From Fidelibacterota bacterium (lineage in GTDB: Bacteria > Fidelibacterota > JAANXI01): a DNA stretch of 32,751 nt. A program made the position numbers and the translations under genes. Shown piece by piece: positions 1 to 8,180 of the stretch. Location: assembly GCA_018263365.1 (NCBI GenBank), contig JAANXI010000175.1, positions 1 through 32,751 of the forward strand. The letters are read 5' to 3'. How positions within the stretch are numbered: position 1 is the stretch's first letter; every line of letters starts with the position of its first letter. The notes under the pieces are model-generated. The model made no database searches, was not told the DNA's origin, and was given only the letters and a program-made list of their open reading frames with translations.

Positions 1-1
1 T

Positions 2-958
2 ACAGATCAGAATCAATTCTCGGGGACTGGATACCTCTCGGTTTACGATTCCGAACAAAGGGTAAAACATGTATATACAAATCGTGATTCCCTGGAATAT
101 TCTCTTCCCGGCTCCCGGATTTTTTATGGACCAGTCGGCATCTCTCAGGGCCAATTTGGCGGTGAGTTTCTGATCCCCAAAGATATCAATTATACCGGCG
201 ATGCCGGAAAAATGCTTTTCCTGTACCAGGGTGCGGATGCGGATAGCAGCATTACGGGAGCGGGAATACAACGCCCCATTTCATTTCGGGGGACGGCTAC
301 CGGCGTGTCGGACACCGAACCGCCACAAATTACCGTAGATTTCCAGGGCTATAACTTTCAATCCGGAGATGTAATTCCAACGACTGCGGTTCTTGACGTG
401 GCCTTGGCTGATTCATTCGGCCTCAACCTGACAGGCAGTGTCGGCCATCAGTTGAAATTGCTAGTGGATGGTCCTGTTACCAGGGAGTTCAATCTCACCG
501 AATTTTTCTCCTATGATCTGGATAGTTATCAGGAAGGCCACGCCGTCTATCCATTGACCGACCTGGAACCGGGCCAATACACCTTTACTATCCGGGCGTG
601 GGATACCTCCAACAATCTTGCAGTGCAAACGGTGGATGTCACGTTGATCGAGGGAGGTGATTTCGCCGTTTCACAGGTCTACAATTATCCGAATCCCATG
701 CGGAAATCTACAAAATTCACGTTTTCGCTCAGCGAACCCGGCGCCGTCTCAATTACTGTCTATACCCTTGCCGGGCAACCGGTGACTACTCTGAAGAATA
801 CCTATTCTCAAGCGGGATTCCACACCATTCACTGGGATGGCCAGGATGAATTCGGCGCGCCGGTGGCCAACGGAATGTACCTATATCGGGTCACCGCCCA
901 CGCCAATCAATCCGAGAACTCGGACCGGGTGATTGGGAAACTGGCAATCACGCGGTAG
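2..958 (+). CDS. C25 (gingipain/PorU-like) peptidase, C-terminal part, with FlgD-like/T9SS sorting domain; 5' end outside window
   Basis: The reading frame is open from the left edge, so this is the 3' end of a longer gene; the first in-frame ATG (212) is internal. The translated end has features of the C-terminal region of PorU-like C25 cysteine peptidases: a 'SGTGYLSVYD' segment and the characteristic 'FLIPKDINY' phrase, followed by beta-rich Ig-like sequence. The last ~90 residues begin 'YNYPNPM' and run through 'FSLSEPGAVSITVYTLAG' and 'HWDGQDEFGAPVANGMYLYRV', which is the FlgD-like/type IX C-terminal sorting domain. PorU-type sortases process T9SS cargo at the outer membrane; other C25 peptidases are themselves cargo. 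The catalytic Cys-His domain lies upstream and is not visible, so sortase versus secreted protease is unresolved. The family call is fairly secure. Confidence 0.8.
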   Translation, partial: TDQNQFSGTGYLSVYDSEQRVKHVYTNRDSLEYSLPGSRIFYGPVGISQGQFGGEFLIPKDINYTGDAGKMLFLYQGADADSSITGAGIQRPISFRGTATGVSDTEPPQITVDFQGYNFQSGDVIPTTAVLDVALADSFGLNLTGSVGHQLKLLVDGPVTREFNLTEFFSYDLDSYQEGHAVYPLTDLEPGQYTFTIRAWDTSNNLAVQTVDVTLIEGGDFAVSQVYNYPNPMRKSTKFTFSLSEPGAVSITVYTLAGQPVTTLKNTYSQAGFHTIHWDGQDEFGAPVANGMYLYRVTAHANQSENSDRVIGKLAITR

Positions 959-971
959 CTGTTTCAAACAA

Positions 972-1577
972 ATGTCCGTCCACGAAATGCTACCCGATAT
1001 TGATCGCCCGGTTATTCTTGCCTCCCGGTCTCCCAGACGATCCAATTTGTTGAAACAAATCGGGCTGGATTTTACGGTGCAGCCCGCTGATGTTAACGAA
1101 GCCAAATTTGGGTCCACAGAAAAATCTCCGGAAGAACTCGCTGTATTACTCGCGTCCAAAAAAGCTGAAGTTATAGCCAAAGAGCAGTTTTCTTCTTCCA
1201 TTATTATAGGCGCAGATACCATTGTTTGCATTGGAGAAACCATTCTGGGAAAACCATCCAACCGGGGAGAGGCCAAATCAACCTTACGACATCTCTCCAG
1301 TCGAAGTCACGAGGTTATTACCGGCGTTGCAATAATGAAAGCACCGGAACTCCAGGAAATCACCTTTTCGGAAACCACCGAAGTGCATTTTCGTGAACTG
1401 TCCGACCAGGAAATGGACGCGTATATCAATACCGGGGAGCCTATGGACAAAGCCGGTGCCTATGGCATTCAAGGATTCGGCGCCCTGCTCGTTGATTACA
1501 TCCATGGGGATTATAATAATGTCGTCGGATTTCCGTTGGCCGCATTTTACCGGTATTTCCGCCAATTTGTTGAATAG
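972..1577 (+). CDS. maf: Maf-like nucleoside triphosphate pyrophosphatase (dTTP/UTP type)
   Basis: Maf proteins hydrolyse non-canonical or excess nucleoside triphosphates to the monophosphate and pyrophosphate in the cytoplasm. The family signatures are all present: the N-terminal 'LASRSPRR' loop, 'GADTIV' with the catalytic acid, 'LGKP', and 'EPMDKAGAYGIQG' near the C-terminus. The last motif resembles the YhdE/dTTP-UTP subgroup, so that specificity is inferred. The frame is open upstream to 933, but that start would overlap the peptidase gene; ATG 972 gives 201 residues, close to the family norm, and ATG 987 is a possible alternative. The gene follows the peptidase by 13 nt and may be co-transcribed with it. 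Confidence 0.9.
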   Translation: MSVHEMLPDIDRPVILASRSPRRSNLLKQIGLDFTVQPADVNEAKFGSTEKSPEELAVLLASKKAEVIAKEQFSSSIIIGADTIVCIGETILGKPSNRGEAKSTLRHLSSRSHEVITGVAIMKAPELQEITFSETTEVHFRELSDQEMDAYINTGEPMDKAGAYGIQGFGALLVDYIHGDYNNVVGFPLAAFYRYFRQFVE

Positions 1578-1661
1578 ACCAACTTCTTATTGTGGCTCTG
1601 TCTATCTTTGCTTATTGTTTTTCACGTTAATTTCTATTAATTAATGGCATCACAGAGAAAA

Positions 1662-1678
1662 TTGCACCATCGGTGCAA
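1662..1678. repeat. Perfect 7-bp inverted repeat upstream of rodZ
   Basis: TTGCACC-ATC-GGTGCAA is a perfect 7-bp inverted repeat with a 3-nt loop. It has no T-run, so it is not a typical terminator. It sits just upstream of a candidate rodZ promoter and could be an operator or a weak hairpin at the end of the maf transcript; function is inferred only. Confidence 0.4.
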
Positions 1679-1685
1679 AGGCACT

Positions 1686-1713
1686 TTGCTCTTGGCTGAG
1701 ATTTCGTTATACT
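1686..1713 (+). promoter_or_regulatory. Candidate sigma70 promoter for rodZ
   Basis: A good -10 hexamer TATACT lies at 1708-1713. The -35 is weak: TTGCTC at 1686-1691 with a 16-nt spacer. It lies about 37 nt ahead of the rodZ ATG, in a 172-nt gap that otherwise shows only the nearby inverted repeat. Confidence 0.35.
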
Positions 1714-1749
1714 TTTTGTTGATTTTTACGGACACCCCAGGGAGCCTAC

Positions 1750-2631
1750 ATGAAAAATTTTTTCCAGGAATTTAAGGAGCACAGAGAAAAACAGTCCATC
1801 ACGCTGAAGGAGATCTCCGCGCGAACGAAAATTAACGTGCGGTTTCTCCAGGCTATTGAAGAGGGCGAATTCGATGTACTTCCTGAAACATATATGCGAC
1901 TGTTCTTGCGCGCTTATGCCGTGGAAATTGGCATTGATCCCGACGAGGCGATCGAAAAGCTGGAACTCTACCAGGGTACTATCACCGAACCGCGCCCCAA
2001 ATCCGAAAAAAAATCCAAAGAATTTGGTGACGAGCCGGAATCCAGCGAAACGCATACCACCCCGCCAATCGATCTGAAACCTAAAAACAAGTTCAACTGG
2101 AAACGTACGCTCATAGTGCTGGCAGTGGCTGCGTTTGCCATCTGGGTGATCAAATCGTATGTGGACAGTACCAGCATTACGGAAACTCCACAGCCTGTTG
2201 CCTCTCCGGGAACGACGTCTCAATCCGAAACAACCCAGCCGAGCGAGGCAAAAATCTCTGAAGAGCAGTTTGAGCAGGGAACGGTAGTGGACGAATCCCA
2301 ACAATCAGTTCGCTCCACCGCACCAAACCAGCAGATTGTGCTCGTACTGAGCGCTGTCGACCGGACATGGGTGAGAGTACGACGGGATACCTTGCCCAGC
2401 CAAGAATTCACCTTTTTACCGCAAGACAGCCGAACCTGGCGGGCGAACGAGCGCATTGAAATATTGATTGGAAATTCAGCCGGAGTTAATTTAGTCCTCA
2501 ATGGTGAACCGCTGGGCGAACTTGGTGCTCCCAACACCGTGACTAACCTGGTAATTAACCGCGAGGGCGTCGTGAACAAACGCACCGTCGTATCTCAATC
2601 GAATACCCCGGATACAACAAACACCTCATAA
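1750..2631 (+). CDS. rodZ: RodZ-like cytoskeletal protein (HTH domain, one membrane segment, DUF4115)
   Basis: RodZ links the MreB cytoskeleton to the inner membrane and helps set rod shape. The layout fits: an N-terminal Xre/HTH_25-type domain at about residues 3-70 ('KEHREKQSITLKEISARTKINVRFLQAIEEGEFDVLPE'-like, with the family's 'YMRLFLRAYAVEIGID' helix), a Lys/Pro-rich linker, one transmembrane helix at about 119-136 (RTLIVLAVAAFAIWVI), a Ser/Thr/Gln-rich linker, and a C-terminal beta domain at about 195-280 of the DUF4115 type ('VRVRRDT', 'LPQDSRTWRANERIEILIGNSAGV'). Length 293 aa is typical. An A8 run in codons near 2007 leaves the frame intact. It stands between maf and the dcw cluster, consistent with a morphogenesis role. 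Confidence 0.85.
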   Translation: MKNFFQEFKEHREKQSITLKEISARTKINVRFLQAIEEGEFDVLPETYMRLFLRAYAVEIGIDPDEAIEKLELYQGTITEPRPKSEKKSKEFGDEPESSETHTTPPIDLKPKNKFNWKRTLIVLAVAAFAIWVIKSYVDSTSITETPQPVASPGTTSQSETTQPSEAKISEEQFEQGTVVDESQQSVRSTAPNQQIVLVLSAVDRTWVRVRRDTLPSQEFTFLPQDSRTWRANERIEILIGNSAGVNLVLNGEPLGELGAPNTVTNLVINREGVVNKRTVVSQSNTPDTTNTS

Positions 2632-2887
2632 TATTCCCGGTGAAGTCCACACTACCGGAAAACCTCGGAAATCATAGACCTCATCAGTTTGGTTTGACCA
2701 CATAAATTTTTTACCCACCTCCCCCACATTTTCTGTAGTCAATACTTAAAAATTCACCGATTATTTCAAATTTTCCGCCTTAGGAAACATTTGTACACTT
2801 TTTGTTCACTTTCCATATTATCACCACTTACCGCAATCGACTTAAAAGAATAAGTGAGTATCCCGTATTTTATTTTTTGTTTAATTC
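2632..2887. other. AT-rich spacer between rodZ and the mraZ promoter
   Basis: No gene is evident. A weak CCGGT...ACCGG inverted repeat (2637-2658) follows the rodZ stop codon but lacks a T-run. The rest is AT-rich, consistent with an upstream promoter region for the division cluster. Confidence 0.5.
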
Positions 2888-2916
2888 TTGACATCCTTAA
2901 ATTCGTAGTGTATAAT
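2888..2916 (+). promoter_or_regulatory. Consensus sigma70 promoter of the dcw cluster (Pmra)
   Basis: TTGACA at 2888-2893 and TATAAT at 2911-2916 are separated by exactly 17 nt, a perfect match to the sigma70 consensus. The predicted transcription start near 2923 falls inside the TGGG boxes, and the mraZ ATG follows about 45 nt later. This is the expected position for the main promoter driving the whole cluster. Confidence 0.85.
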
Positions 2917-2918
2917 TG

Positions 2919-2943
2919 TGGGTAATAGTGGGTAATTGTCCCA
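2919..2943 (+). promoter_or_regulatory. Putative MraZ operator: phased TGGG boxes
   Basis: TGGGT occurs at 2919-2923 and 2929-2933, exactly 10 bp apart, and a reversed copy TCCCA follows at 2939-2943, again 10 bp further on. MraZ is known to bind TGGGN direct repeats separated by 5 nt ahead of its own gene. The boxes lie just downstream of the -10 hexamer, a good place for autorepression. Confidence 0.75.
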
Positions 2944-2966
2944 ACCACTAATCCGAGAAGAGCAAA

Positions 2967-3434
2967 ATGGCGTCACGGACGAACACTTTTTCAGGTCAGT
3001 ATCAGTATTCGATCGACAGTAAAGGTCGGATCAATGTGCCTGCAAAGTTTCGACAATCCCTGTCTCCCGATTCCGATGATACGTTTGTTATCACCCGCGG
3101 ACTTGATCCCTGTCTCTGGATTTATCCTCTGGAGGAATGGGAGCGCATTGAAGACAACCTGCGCAATCTTTCTTTTTTACGTCCAAAAGAACGCCAGTTT
3201 ATTCGACAAATTGTGCGCTGGGCAACTCCGGCGAAATATGACAAACAAGGTCGTATCACAATTCCCTCTACTTTGCTCGAGATTGCAGATTTGCAGGACA
3301 ATGCGATCATCATCGGATATTTGAATAAAATTGAAGTCTGGAATCCGGACAATCTCGAATCTGAAGCGGCCGAAGTGGATTTCTCTGATGAGGAATACGA
3401 AAGTTTGGCCACTCAGAATCAAATAAGGCTGTAA
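2967..3434 (+). CDS. mraZ: Transcriptional regulator MraZ
   Basis: MraZ is the AbrB-fold DNA-binding regulator that starts dcw clusters and represses its own promoter. Both half-domains are visible: 'YQYSIDSKGRINVPAKFRQSL' in short form at the N-terminus (about residues 12-33) and 'YDKQGRITIPSTLLE' at about 90-105, each with the family's GRI.(V/I)P core. Length 155 aa is slightly above the usual ~145 because of an acidic C-terminal tail. The start ATG is preceded by a purine-rich GAGAAGAG. rsmH follows after 8 nt. The phased TGGG boxes at 2919-2943 are its probable target. Confidence 0.95.
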   Translation: MASRTNTFSGQYQYSIDSKGRINVPAKFRQSLSPDSDDTFVITRGLDPCLWIYPLEEWERIEDNLRNLSFLRPKERQFIRQIVRWATPAKYDKQGRITIPSTLLEIADLQDNAIIIGYLNKIEVWNPDNLESEAAEVDFSDEEYESLATQNQIRL

Positions 3435-3442
3435 CTCGTGAC

Positions 3443-4360
3443 ATGAACCGCATTCACATTCCGGTTCTTTTGGACGAGACAATCGAGTGGCTGTTAACCC
3501 GGCGTGATGGCGTGTACGTTGACGCCACCATTGGAGCGGGAGGGCACAGCCAGGCATTACTAAAACATCTGGACAGCGGTGCCACACTTGTGGGTATCGA
3601 CGCAGATGGGACAATTTTGGATCATGCGGCGGCAGCACTGAAGGAATTTCCCCAGCGGATTCTGCTGGCGGAAACGAACTTTAGTCATGTAACAGCCGTG
3701 CTGAAAAGCCAGCACATTACAGGGATAGACGGGATACTCATGGACCTTGGCATCTCCTCTCTTCAAATCGATGAGGCGAAACGCGGATTTTCCTATCAGC
3801 AGGAAGGACCGCTGGATATGCGCTTTGCGGAGGACGCCACGGAAACGGCGGCAAAAGTCATTAATACAGCCAGCGAGGAAAAAATCGCCTCTATTATAAA
3901 GGAATACGGCGAAGAGCGATATGCGAAGTCTATCGCACGGGCCATTATCACCAATCGTCCCATGGAAACTACGACTGATCTACGCGCGGCCATCGAAACG
4001 GTGACGCCAGAACCGTATCGGATTAAAACGTTGGCCCGCGTATTTCAGTCGATTCGTATTCATGTAAACCGCGAACTGGAAATGCTCAAACAGACGCTTC
4101 ATGCAGTACTACCCTATTTGCATTCCGGCGGCAGAATGGTGGTGATTGCCTATCATTCACTGGAAGATCGAATTGTGAAGCAGTTCTCCAAATGGGCGGA
4201 GAGCGATTGTGTGTGTCCGCCGGAGCTGCCCCAGTGTATGTGTGACAAGGAGCAGGAGTTAAAAATTCTCACCCGAAGTATTGTGCGTCCATCAGATGAG
4301 GAAATCGAACGGAACCCGCGAGCCAGAAGCGCCCGGCTCCGGGCAGCGGAGAAGGTATAA
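3443..4360 (+). CDS. rsmH: 16S rRNA (cytosine-1402-N4)-methyltransferase RsmH (MraW)
   Basis: RsmH methylates N4 of C1402 in the 16S rRNA P-site using S-adenosylmethionine. The family marks are clear: 'HIPVLLDETIEWL' at the N-terminus, the SAM-binding 'DATIGAGGHSQALL', 'MDLGISSLQID' followed by 'GFSY..EGPLDMR', 'RVFQSIRIHVNRELE', and near the end 'VIAYHSLEDRIVKQF' and 'NPRARSARLRAAE'. Length 305 aa is normal. The start lies 8 nt after mraZ, and its TAA overlaps the ftsL ATG by one base (TAATG), indicating translational coupling. Confidence 0.97.
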   Translation: MNRIHIPVLLDETIEWLLTRRDGVYVDATIGAGGHSQALLKHLDSGATLVGIDADGTILDHAAAALKEFPQRILLAETNFSHVTAVLKSQHITGIDGILMDLGISSLQIDEAKRGFSYQQEGPLDMRFAEDATETAAKVINTASEEKIASIIKEYGEERYAKSIARAIITNRPMETTTDLRAAIETVTPEPYRIKTLARVFQSIRIHVNRELEMLKQTLHAVLPYLHSGGRMVVIAYHSLEDRIVKQFSKWAESDCVCPPELPQCMCDKEQELKILTRSIVRPSDEEIERNPRARSARLRAAEKV

Positions 4361-4689
4361 TGGCTGCCTCTAAAAAAACCTCCGATGATATGTTCTTCAC
4401 CATGTCCTTTATGGTAGTGGTTGCTTTGCTCATTGGACTGTTTCTTGGATATCTCTGGGTGCATAACGCTGTGACAAAAACAATTAAGGAAAATATGGCT
4501 CTCCGGAAATTGGAGCAGCAATTGGATAATCAAAACCGGGAACTCCGGAGCGAATTGACCAACCTCTCCCGCGGCGATCGGATCAAGCGAATCGCCCGGA
4601 CTGAACTGGGGATGGTCACACCCGAACCGGAATCTCTGGTCGTGTTCATCGACGGCGAATTCTATGAATCAAAAAGATTAAACCAATAA
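4360..4689 (+). CDS. ftsL: FtsL-like septum-formation protein
   Basis: FtsL is a small bitopic divisome protein that pairs with FtsB/DivIC and activates FtsWI. The 109-residue product has a short cytoplasmic N-terminus, one transmembrane helix at about residues 13-35 (MSFMVVVALLIGLFLGYLWV) and a periplasmic coiled-coil stretch at about 42-75 ('LRKLEQQLDNQNRELRSELTNL'-like heptads), then 'RIKRIARTELGM', a typical FtsL/DivIC ending. Sequence identity in this family is low, so position between rsmH and ftsI is the main support for the name. It overlaps rsmH by 1 nt and ends 1 nt before ftsI. Confidence 0.8.
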   Translation: MAASKKTSDDMFFTMSFMVVVALLIGLFLGYLWVHNAVTKTIKENMALRKLEQQLDNQNRELRSELTNLSRGDRIKRIARTELGMVTPEPESLVVFIDGEFYESKRLNQ

Positions 4690-4690
4690 A

Positions 4691-6694
4691 ATGAGTCCCC
4701 GCGACGATATTTTTTCCGGACGGTTTCTCGTTATTTTAACAGGATCGTTGCTTCTCTGGGTCCTGCTAGTGGGTAAACTATACGTCGTTCAGGTTGCCCA
4801 GGGAGACCAGTACAGAGCGCTGGGAAAACGGCAGGCGGAAAACCGGGAACCGATCCCTCCTATCCGCGGCAATATTTATGATCGACATCACAAGCAGCTC
4901 ACGATGAACATTCCGCAATACTCGTTTGGCGCCCATCCGTATCTTATTGAAAACAAAAATACACTCGCGGCACAGTTTGCCAAGGTGTTCGGCAGTTCTA
5001 CCTCCTTTTACCTTAATCGCTTAAACTCCTCTGCCCCGTTTGTCTGGCTGGAGCGCAACGTAGAAAAGTCCCGGGCGGAGCCGTTTTTGAATTATTCGGG
5101 ACGCGGCCTGGTCACCATTGTCGACCGGGAACGGTACTATCCATACAAGGAACTAGCCTCTCAGATTATCGGATTTACCAATGTGGATGGGGTGGGGATC
5201 AATGGAGTGGAGGCACAATTCGACTCGCTGCTCAAGGGCAAGCCTGGCTGGACTATCCTGCGTAAGGATGGCCTGGGGAGCAGCATGCCAAGCCCCCGGT
5301 TTCCGTCAATTGAACCGGTCGACGGCTACGACATTGACCTGACCATTGATTTCGAATACCAGACCATACTCGAAGAGGCGCTGGGCCAAGGGCTAAAAAA
5401 ATATAACGCCCAGTCCGGGATGGCCCTCCTGATGAATCCCGGTAACGGGGCAATTCTCGGGATGACGTCCCTTCCCTCGTACAACCCCAATAATGTTTCC
5501 AGAGCCAATCCGGCCAATATAAAAAATCGGGTCATCACCAACATTTACGAGCCGGGATCGACGTTCAAAATCGTAACCGCGACAGCCGCGTTAGCGGAAG
5601 ATGTCGTCTCCATGTCGGACATCTTTTTCTGTGAGCAGGGTGAAATTCAAATCGAGGGAGAAACCATCCACGATTGGAAACCGTATGGCTGGCTGACTTT
5701 TGAGGATGTCATTGTCAAATCCAGTAATGTGGGCACAATTAAAATTGCGGAAAAAGTTGGCCAGGAGCGGCTATACCGCTACTTGCGTAAATTCGGAATC
5801 GGCACCAGAACCGGCATCGATTTAGCCGGTGAGGTGCCCGGCATCACCCATCTGTTAGACAAATGGACGGAAATTTCTACCGCCAGTGTCGCTATTGGGC
5901 ACGAGGTTTCAGTGACGGCGCTGCAGTTGGCAAACGCATTTGCCGCCGTCGCCAATGACGGATATCTGATGGAACCGTACATCGTTGATAAGGTGTACAA
6001 CCAGTCCGGTAAAGTGATGTACCAGGCGGAACCCACCGTTATTCGTCAGGTCGCCAGTCCCGAGACTATGCAAAAAGTCAAAGAGATCCTGGAGCAAGTG
6101 GTGGTGCGCGGCACAGGCGAAAATGCCCATATTGATGGCATTCGCATCGCCGGGAAAACGGGCACGGCTCAAAAATCCATTGATGGCGAATATTCCGACA
6201 CGGAGTACGTTTCCTCGTTTATCGGCTTTCTGCCGGTAGGAGAACCGAAACTGTTGTGTGCAGTTATCCTGGATTCACCGGATTTCGGCCAGCACTGGGG
6301 CGGATACGCGGCGGCGCCAATCGTCAAAAATATCTTTTCACAGATTATCAATTCGACTGACCGCTACTTCATCGCTGACGATGCGAGACAGCCAACTCCA
6401 AAATCAATGGACACCCTAAATCATACGGAGGTGCAAACAGCCTCCAATTCCCCGGTTGCACTCACCACGCAAATGATCTTTGATCCGGAAAAACCGAAGG
6501 CAGAGATCAAGCAGCAAAAGAGTGATAGAATGCCGGATGTTCGGCAGATGAGCTTACGCAAGGCTATCGTCCGGCTGTATGAAATGGACCTAAAAGTAGA
6601 GATATCCGGCTACGGCAAAGTCGTGCGGCAAAGTCCGCGGCCGGGTGCGCATATTAACAAAGGAACAACCGTATACCTGGAACTCGCGAGCTGA
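4691..6694 (+). CDS. ftsI: Penicillin-binding protein FtsI (PBP3/SpoVD type) with C-terminal PASTA domain
   Basis: This is the septal class B transpeptidase that cross-links peptidoglycan at division. Visible in order: an N-terminal membrane anchor at about residues 10-30, the PBP dimerisation domain with 'PIRGNIYDR', and the transpeptidase domain with all three catalytic motifs: S290-T-F-K, S344-S-N and K489-T-G. Residues ~610-667 form a PASTA domain ('MPDVRQMSLRKAIVRLYE', 'VVRQSPRPGAHINKGTTVYLEL'). At 667 aa it is longer than proteobacterial FtsI because of that domain, which is common in FCB-group and Gram-positive homologues. It starts 1 nt after ftsL; murE begins 4 nt after its stop codon. 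Confidence 0.95.
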   Translation: MSPRDDIFSGRFLVILTGSLLLWVLLVGKLYVVQVAQGDQYRALGKRQAENREPIPPIRGNIYDRHHKQLTMNIPQYSFGAHPYLIENKNTLAAQFAKVFGSSTSFYLNRLNSSAPFVWLERNVEKSRAEPFLNYSGRGLVTIVDRERYYPYKELASQIIGFTNVDGVGINGVEAQFDSLLKGKPGWTILRKDGLGSSMPSPRFPSIEPVDGYDIDLTIDFEYQTILEEALGQGLKKYNAQSGMALLMNPGNGAILGMTSLPSYNPNNVSRANPANIKNRVITNIYEPGSTFKIVTATAALAEDVVSMSDIFFCEQGEIQIEGETIHDWKPYGWLTFEDVIVKSSNVGTIKIAEKVGQERLYRYLRKFGIGTRTGIDLAGEVPGITHLLDKWTEISTASVAIGHEVSVTALQLANAFAAVANDGYLMEPYIVDKVYNQSGKVMYQAEPTVIRQVASPETMQKVKEILEQVVVRGTGENAHIDGIRIAGKTGTAQKSIDGEYSDTEYVSSFIGFLPVGEPKLLCAVILDSPDFGQHWGGYAAAPIVKNIFSQIINSTDRYFIADDARQPTPKSMDTLNHTEVQTASNSPVALTTQMIFDPEKPKAEIKQQKSDRMPDVRQMSLRKAIVRLYEMDLKVEISGYGKVVRQSPRPGAHINKGTTVYLELAS

Positions 6695-6698
6695 TTCA

Positions 6699-8180
6699 AT
6701 GGAACGAGACCTGACACAACTGCTGGAGGGAACTGACTTCGTGGGACCAGAGGGTGTCACTGTCACTGGTTTCACCAGCGATTCCCGGGATGTCCGGGAT
6801 GTCCGGGACGGTTTTGTATTCATCGCCGTACCGGGCTTCCGGACAGACGGTCATGAATATATACCACAGGCAATTGATCGGGGAGCAGCAGCGATTGTCC
6901 TGGAAAACATGACAGATACGCAGGGCGTGCCCACCTATCAAGTGCCGTCTTCGAGGCGGGCACTCTCCCGGATTGCTGCTGCATGGTTCGATTTTCCCGC
7001 CTCCCAGATGAAAATAATTGGCATTACCGGAACGAACGGTAAAACCACGATAACGAATATTCTGCGCACGATTTTTACGACGGCGGGCATGAATGCCGCG
7101 TCCATCGGGACGCTGGGCTATACCATTGGTGAGCAATTCTATCCCACAACGTTGACCACTCCGGATGCGCCGGAATTGCACGAGCGCCTTGCGGAGATGG
7201 TCGAAGCCGACACAGAAATAGTTGCGATGGAAATATCCTCTCACGCACTGGCGCTTGAACGGGTAGTCGATATTCCGGTTGAGACGGCAGTCTTTACGAA
7301 TCTCGGCGAAGATCATTACGAGTTCCATAATACGAGGGAAGCCTATCGCGCCGCCAAGGGAAACCTGTTTAGCAGATTGCCTGATTCGGGCCACGCTGTA
7401 CTGAATTACGACAGTCCGGAATATGTCTGGTTTGTCGAGAATTGTGGCGGCTCTGTCCACTCCTATTCCCTGCAAAGCCAGGATGCGGATTACTATTACC
7501 GCGATTATACTGCCGATTTCACGGGTGGGCAAGGAACCGTTCAAACCCCCTACAATGAATTTGAGATTTCCACGCGACTGCTTGGCAGATACAACCTGTC
7601 CAATATATTGGCAGCCATTGCAGTGGCGGAAATCCACGGCGTAGATATCTCTTCGATCGGGGAGGGTGTCGGTTCCATTTCCCACGTGGCCGGACGGCTT
7701 GAGTTAGTGGAGACCGGCGATGAATTCCCCCGGGTCTACGTGGATTACGCCCATACGCCGGACGCCCTGGAATCAACGTTAACTGAGGTAGTTTATCTGA
7801 AAAACAGTACCCCCGAACCCGCACAGGTCATCGTGGTTTTCGGCTGCGGCGGGAATCGCGACAAGGCAAAGCGGCCAAAGATGGGCGCTATTGCAGAAAA
7901 GCTCGCTGATCGGGTGATCGTGACCAGCGATAATCCCAGGGATGAAAATCCGCTGGACATTATTGAGGACATTCAGTCAGGAATGGCACGGGAGGATACG
8001 ATTATCGAGCCTGATCGCGAAAAAGCTATTTATAAGGCATTGGCCTTAAGTACACCGAACGATTTCGTGCTCATCGCCGGAAAAGGTCACGAGGATTATC
8101 AGATTATTGGCGATGATAGAATTGATTTCGATGATAAGGTGGTCGTGCAACAAGCCATAGAGGACTTGCAGACTCCATGA
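6699..8180 (+). CDS. murE: UDP-MurNAc-L-Ala-D-Glu:meso-diaminopimelate ligase MurE
   Basis: MurE adds the third stem-peptide residue. The P-loop 'GITGTNGKTT' (residues ~108-117), the 'TTPDAPELH' loop, 'VDYAHTPDALE' and D411-N-P-R are all present; DNPR is the signature for meso-diaminopimelate rather than lysine. ATG 6699 is chosen because the upstream part of the open frame lies inside ftsI; 493 aa is the usual size. Just after the 'SDSR' motif a 9-bp tandem duplication (6789-6806) inserts an extra Asp-Val-Arg, so the spacing to 'VFIA' is three residues longer than in E. coli MurE. The 3' end overlaps murF by 4 nt (ATGA). Confidence 0.96.
   Translation: MERDLTQLLEGTDFVGPEGVTVTGFTSDSRDVRDVRDGFVFIAVPGFRTDGHEYIPQAIDRGAAAIVLENMTDTQGVPTYQVPSSRRALSRIAAAWFDFPASQMKIIGITGTNGKTTITNILRTIFTTAGMNAASIGTLGYTIGEQFYPTTLTTPDAPELHERLAEMVEADTEIVAMEISSHALALERVVDIPVETAVFTNLGEDHYEFHNTREAYRAAKGNLFSRLPDSGHAVLNYDSPEYVWFVENCGGSVHSYSLQSQDADYYYRDYTADFTGGQGTVQTPYNEFEISTRLLGRYNLSNILAAIAVAEIHGVDISSIGEGVGSISHVAGRLELVETGDEFPRVYVDYAHTPDALESTLTEVVYLKNSTPEPAQVIVVFGCGGNRDKAKRPKMGAIAEKLADRVIVTSDNPRDENPLDIIEDIQSGMAREDTIIEPDREKAIYKALALSTPNDFVLIAGKGHEDYQIIGDDRIDFDDKVVVQQAIEDLQTP

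Noticed and set aside
2637..2658. Terminator after rodZ
   Set aside because: The stem is only 5 bp with a 12-nt loop and no T-run.
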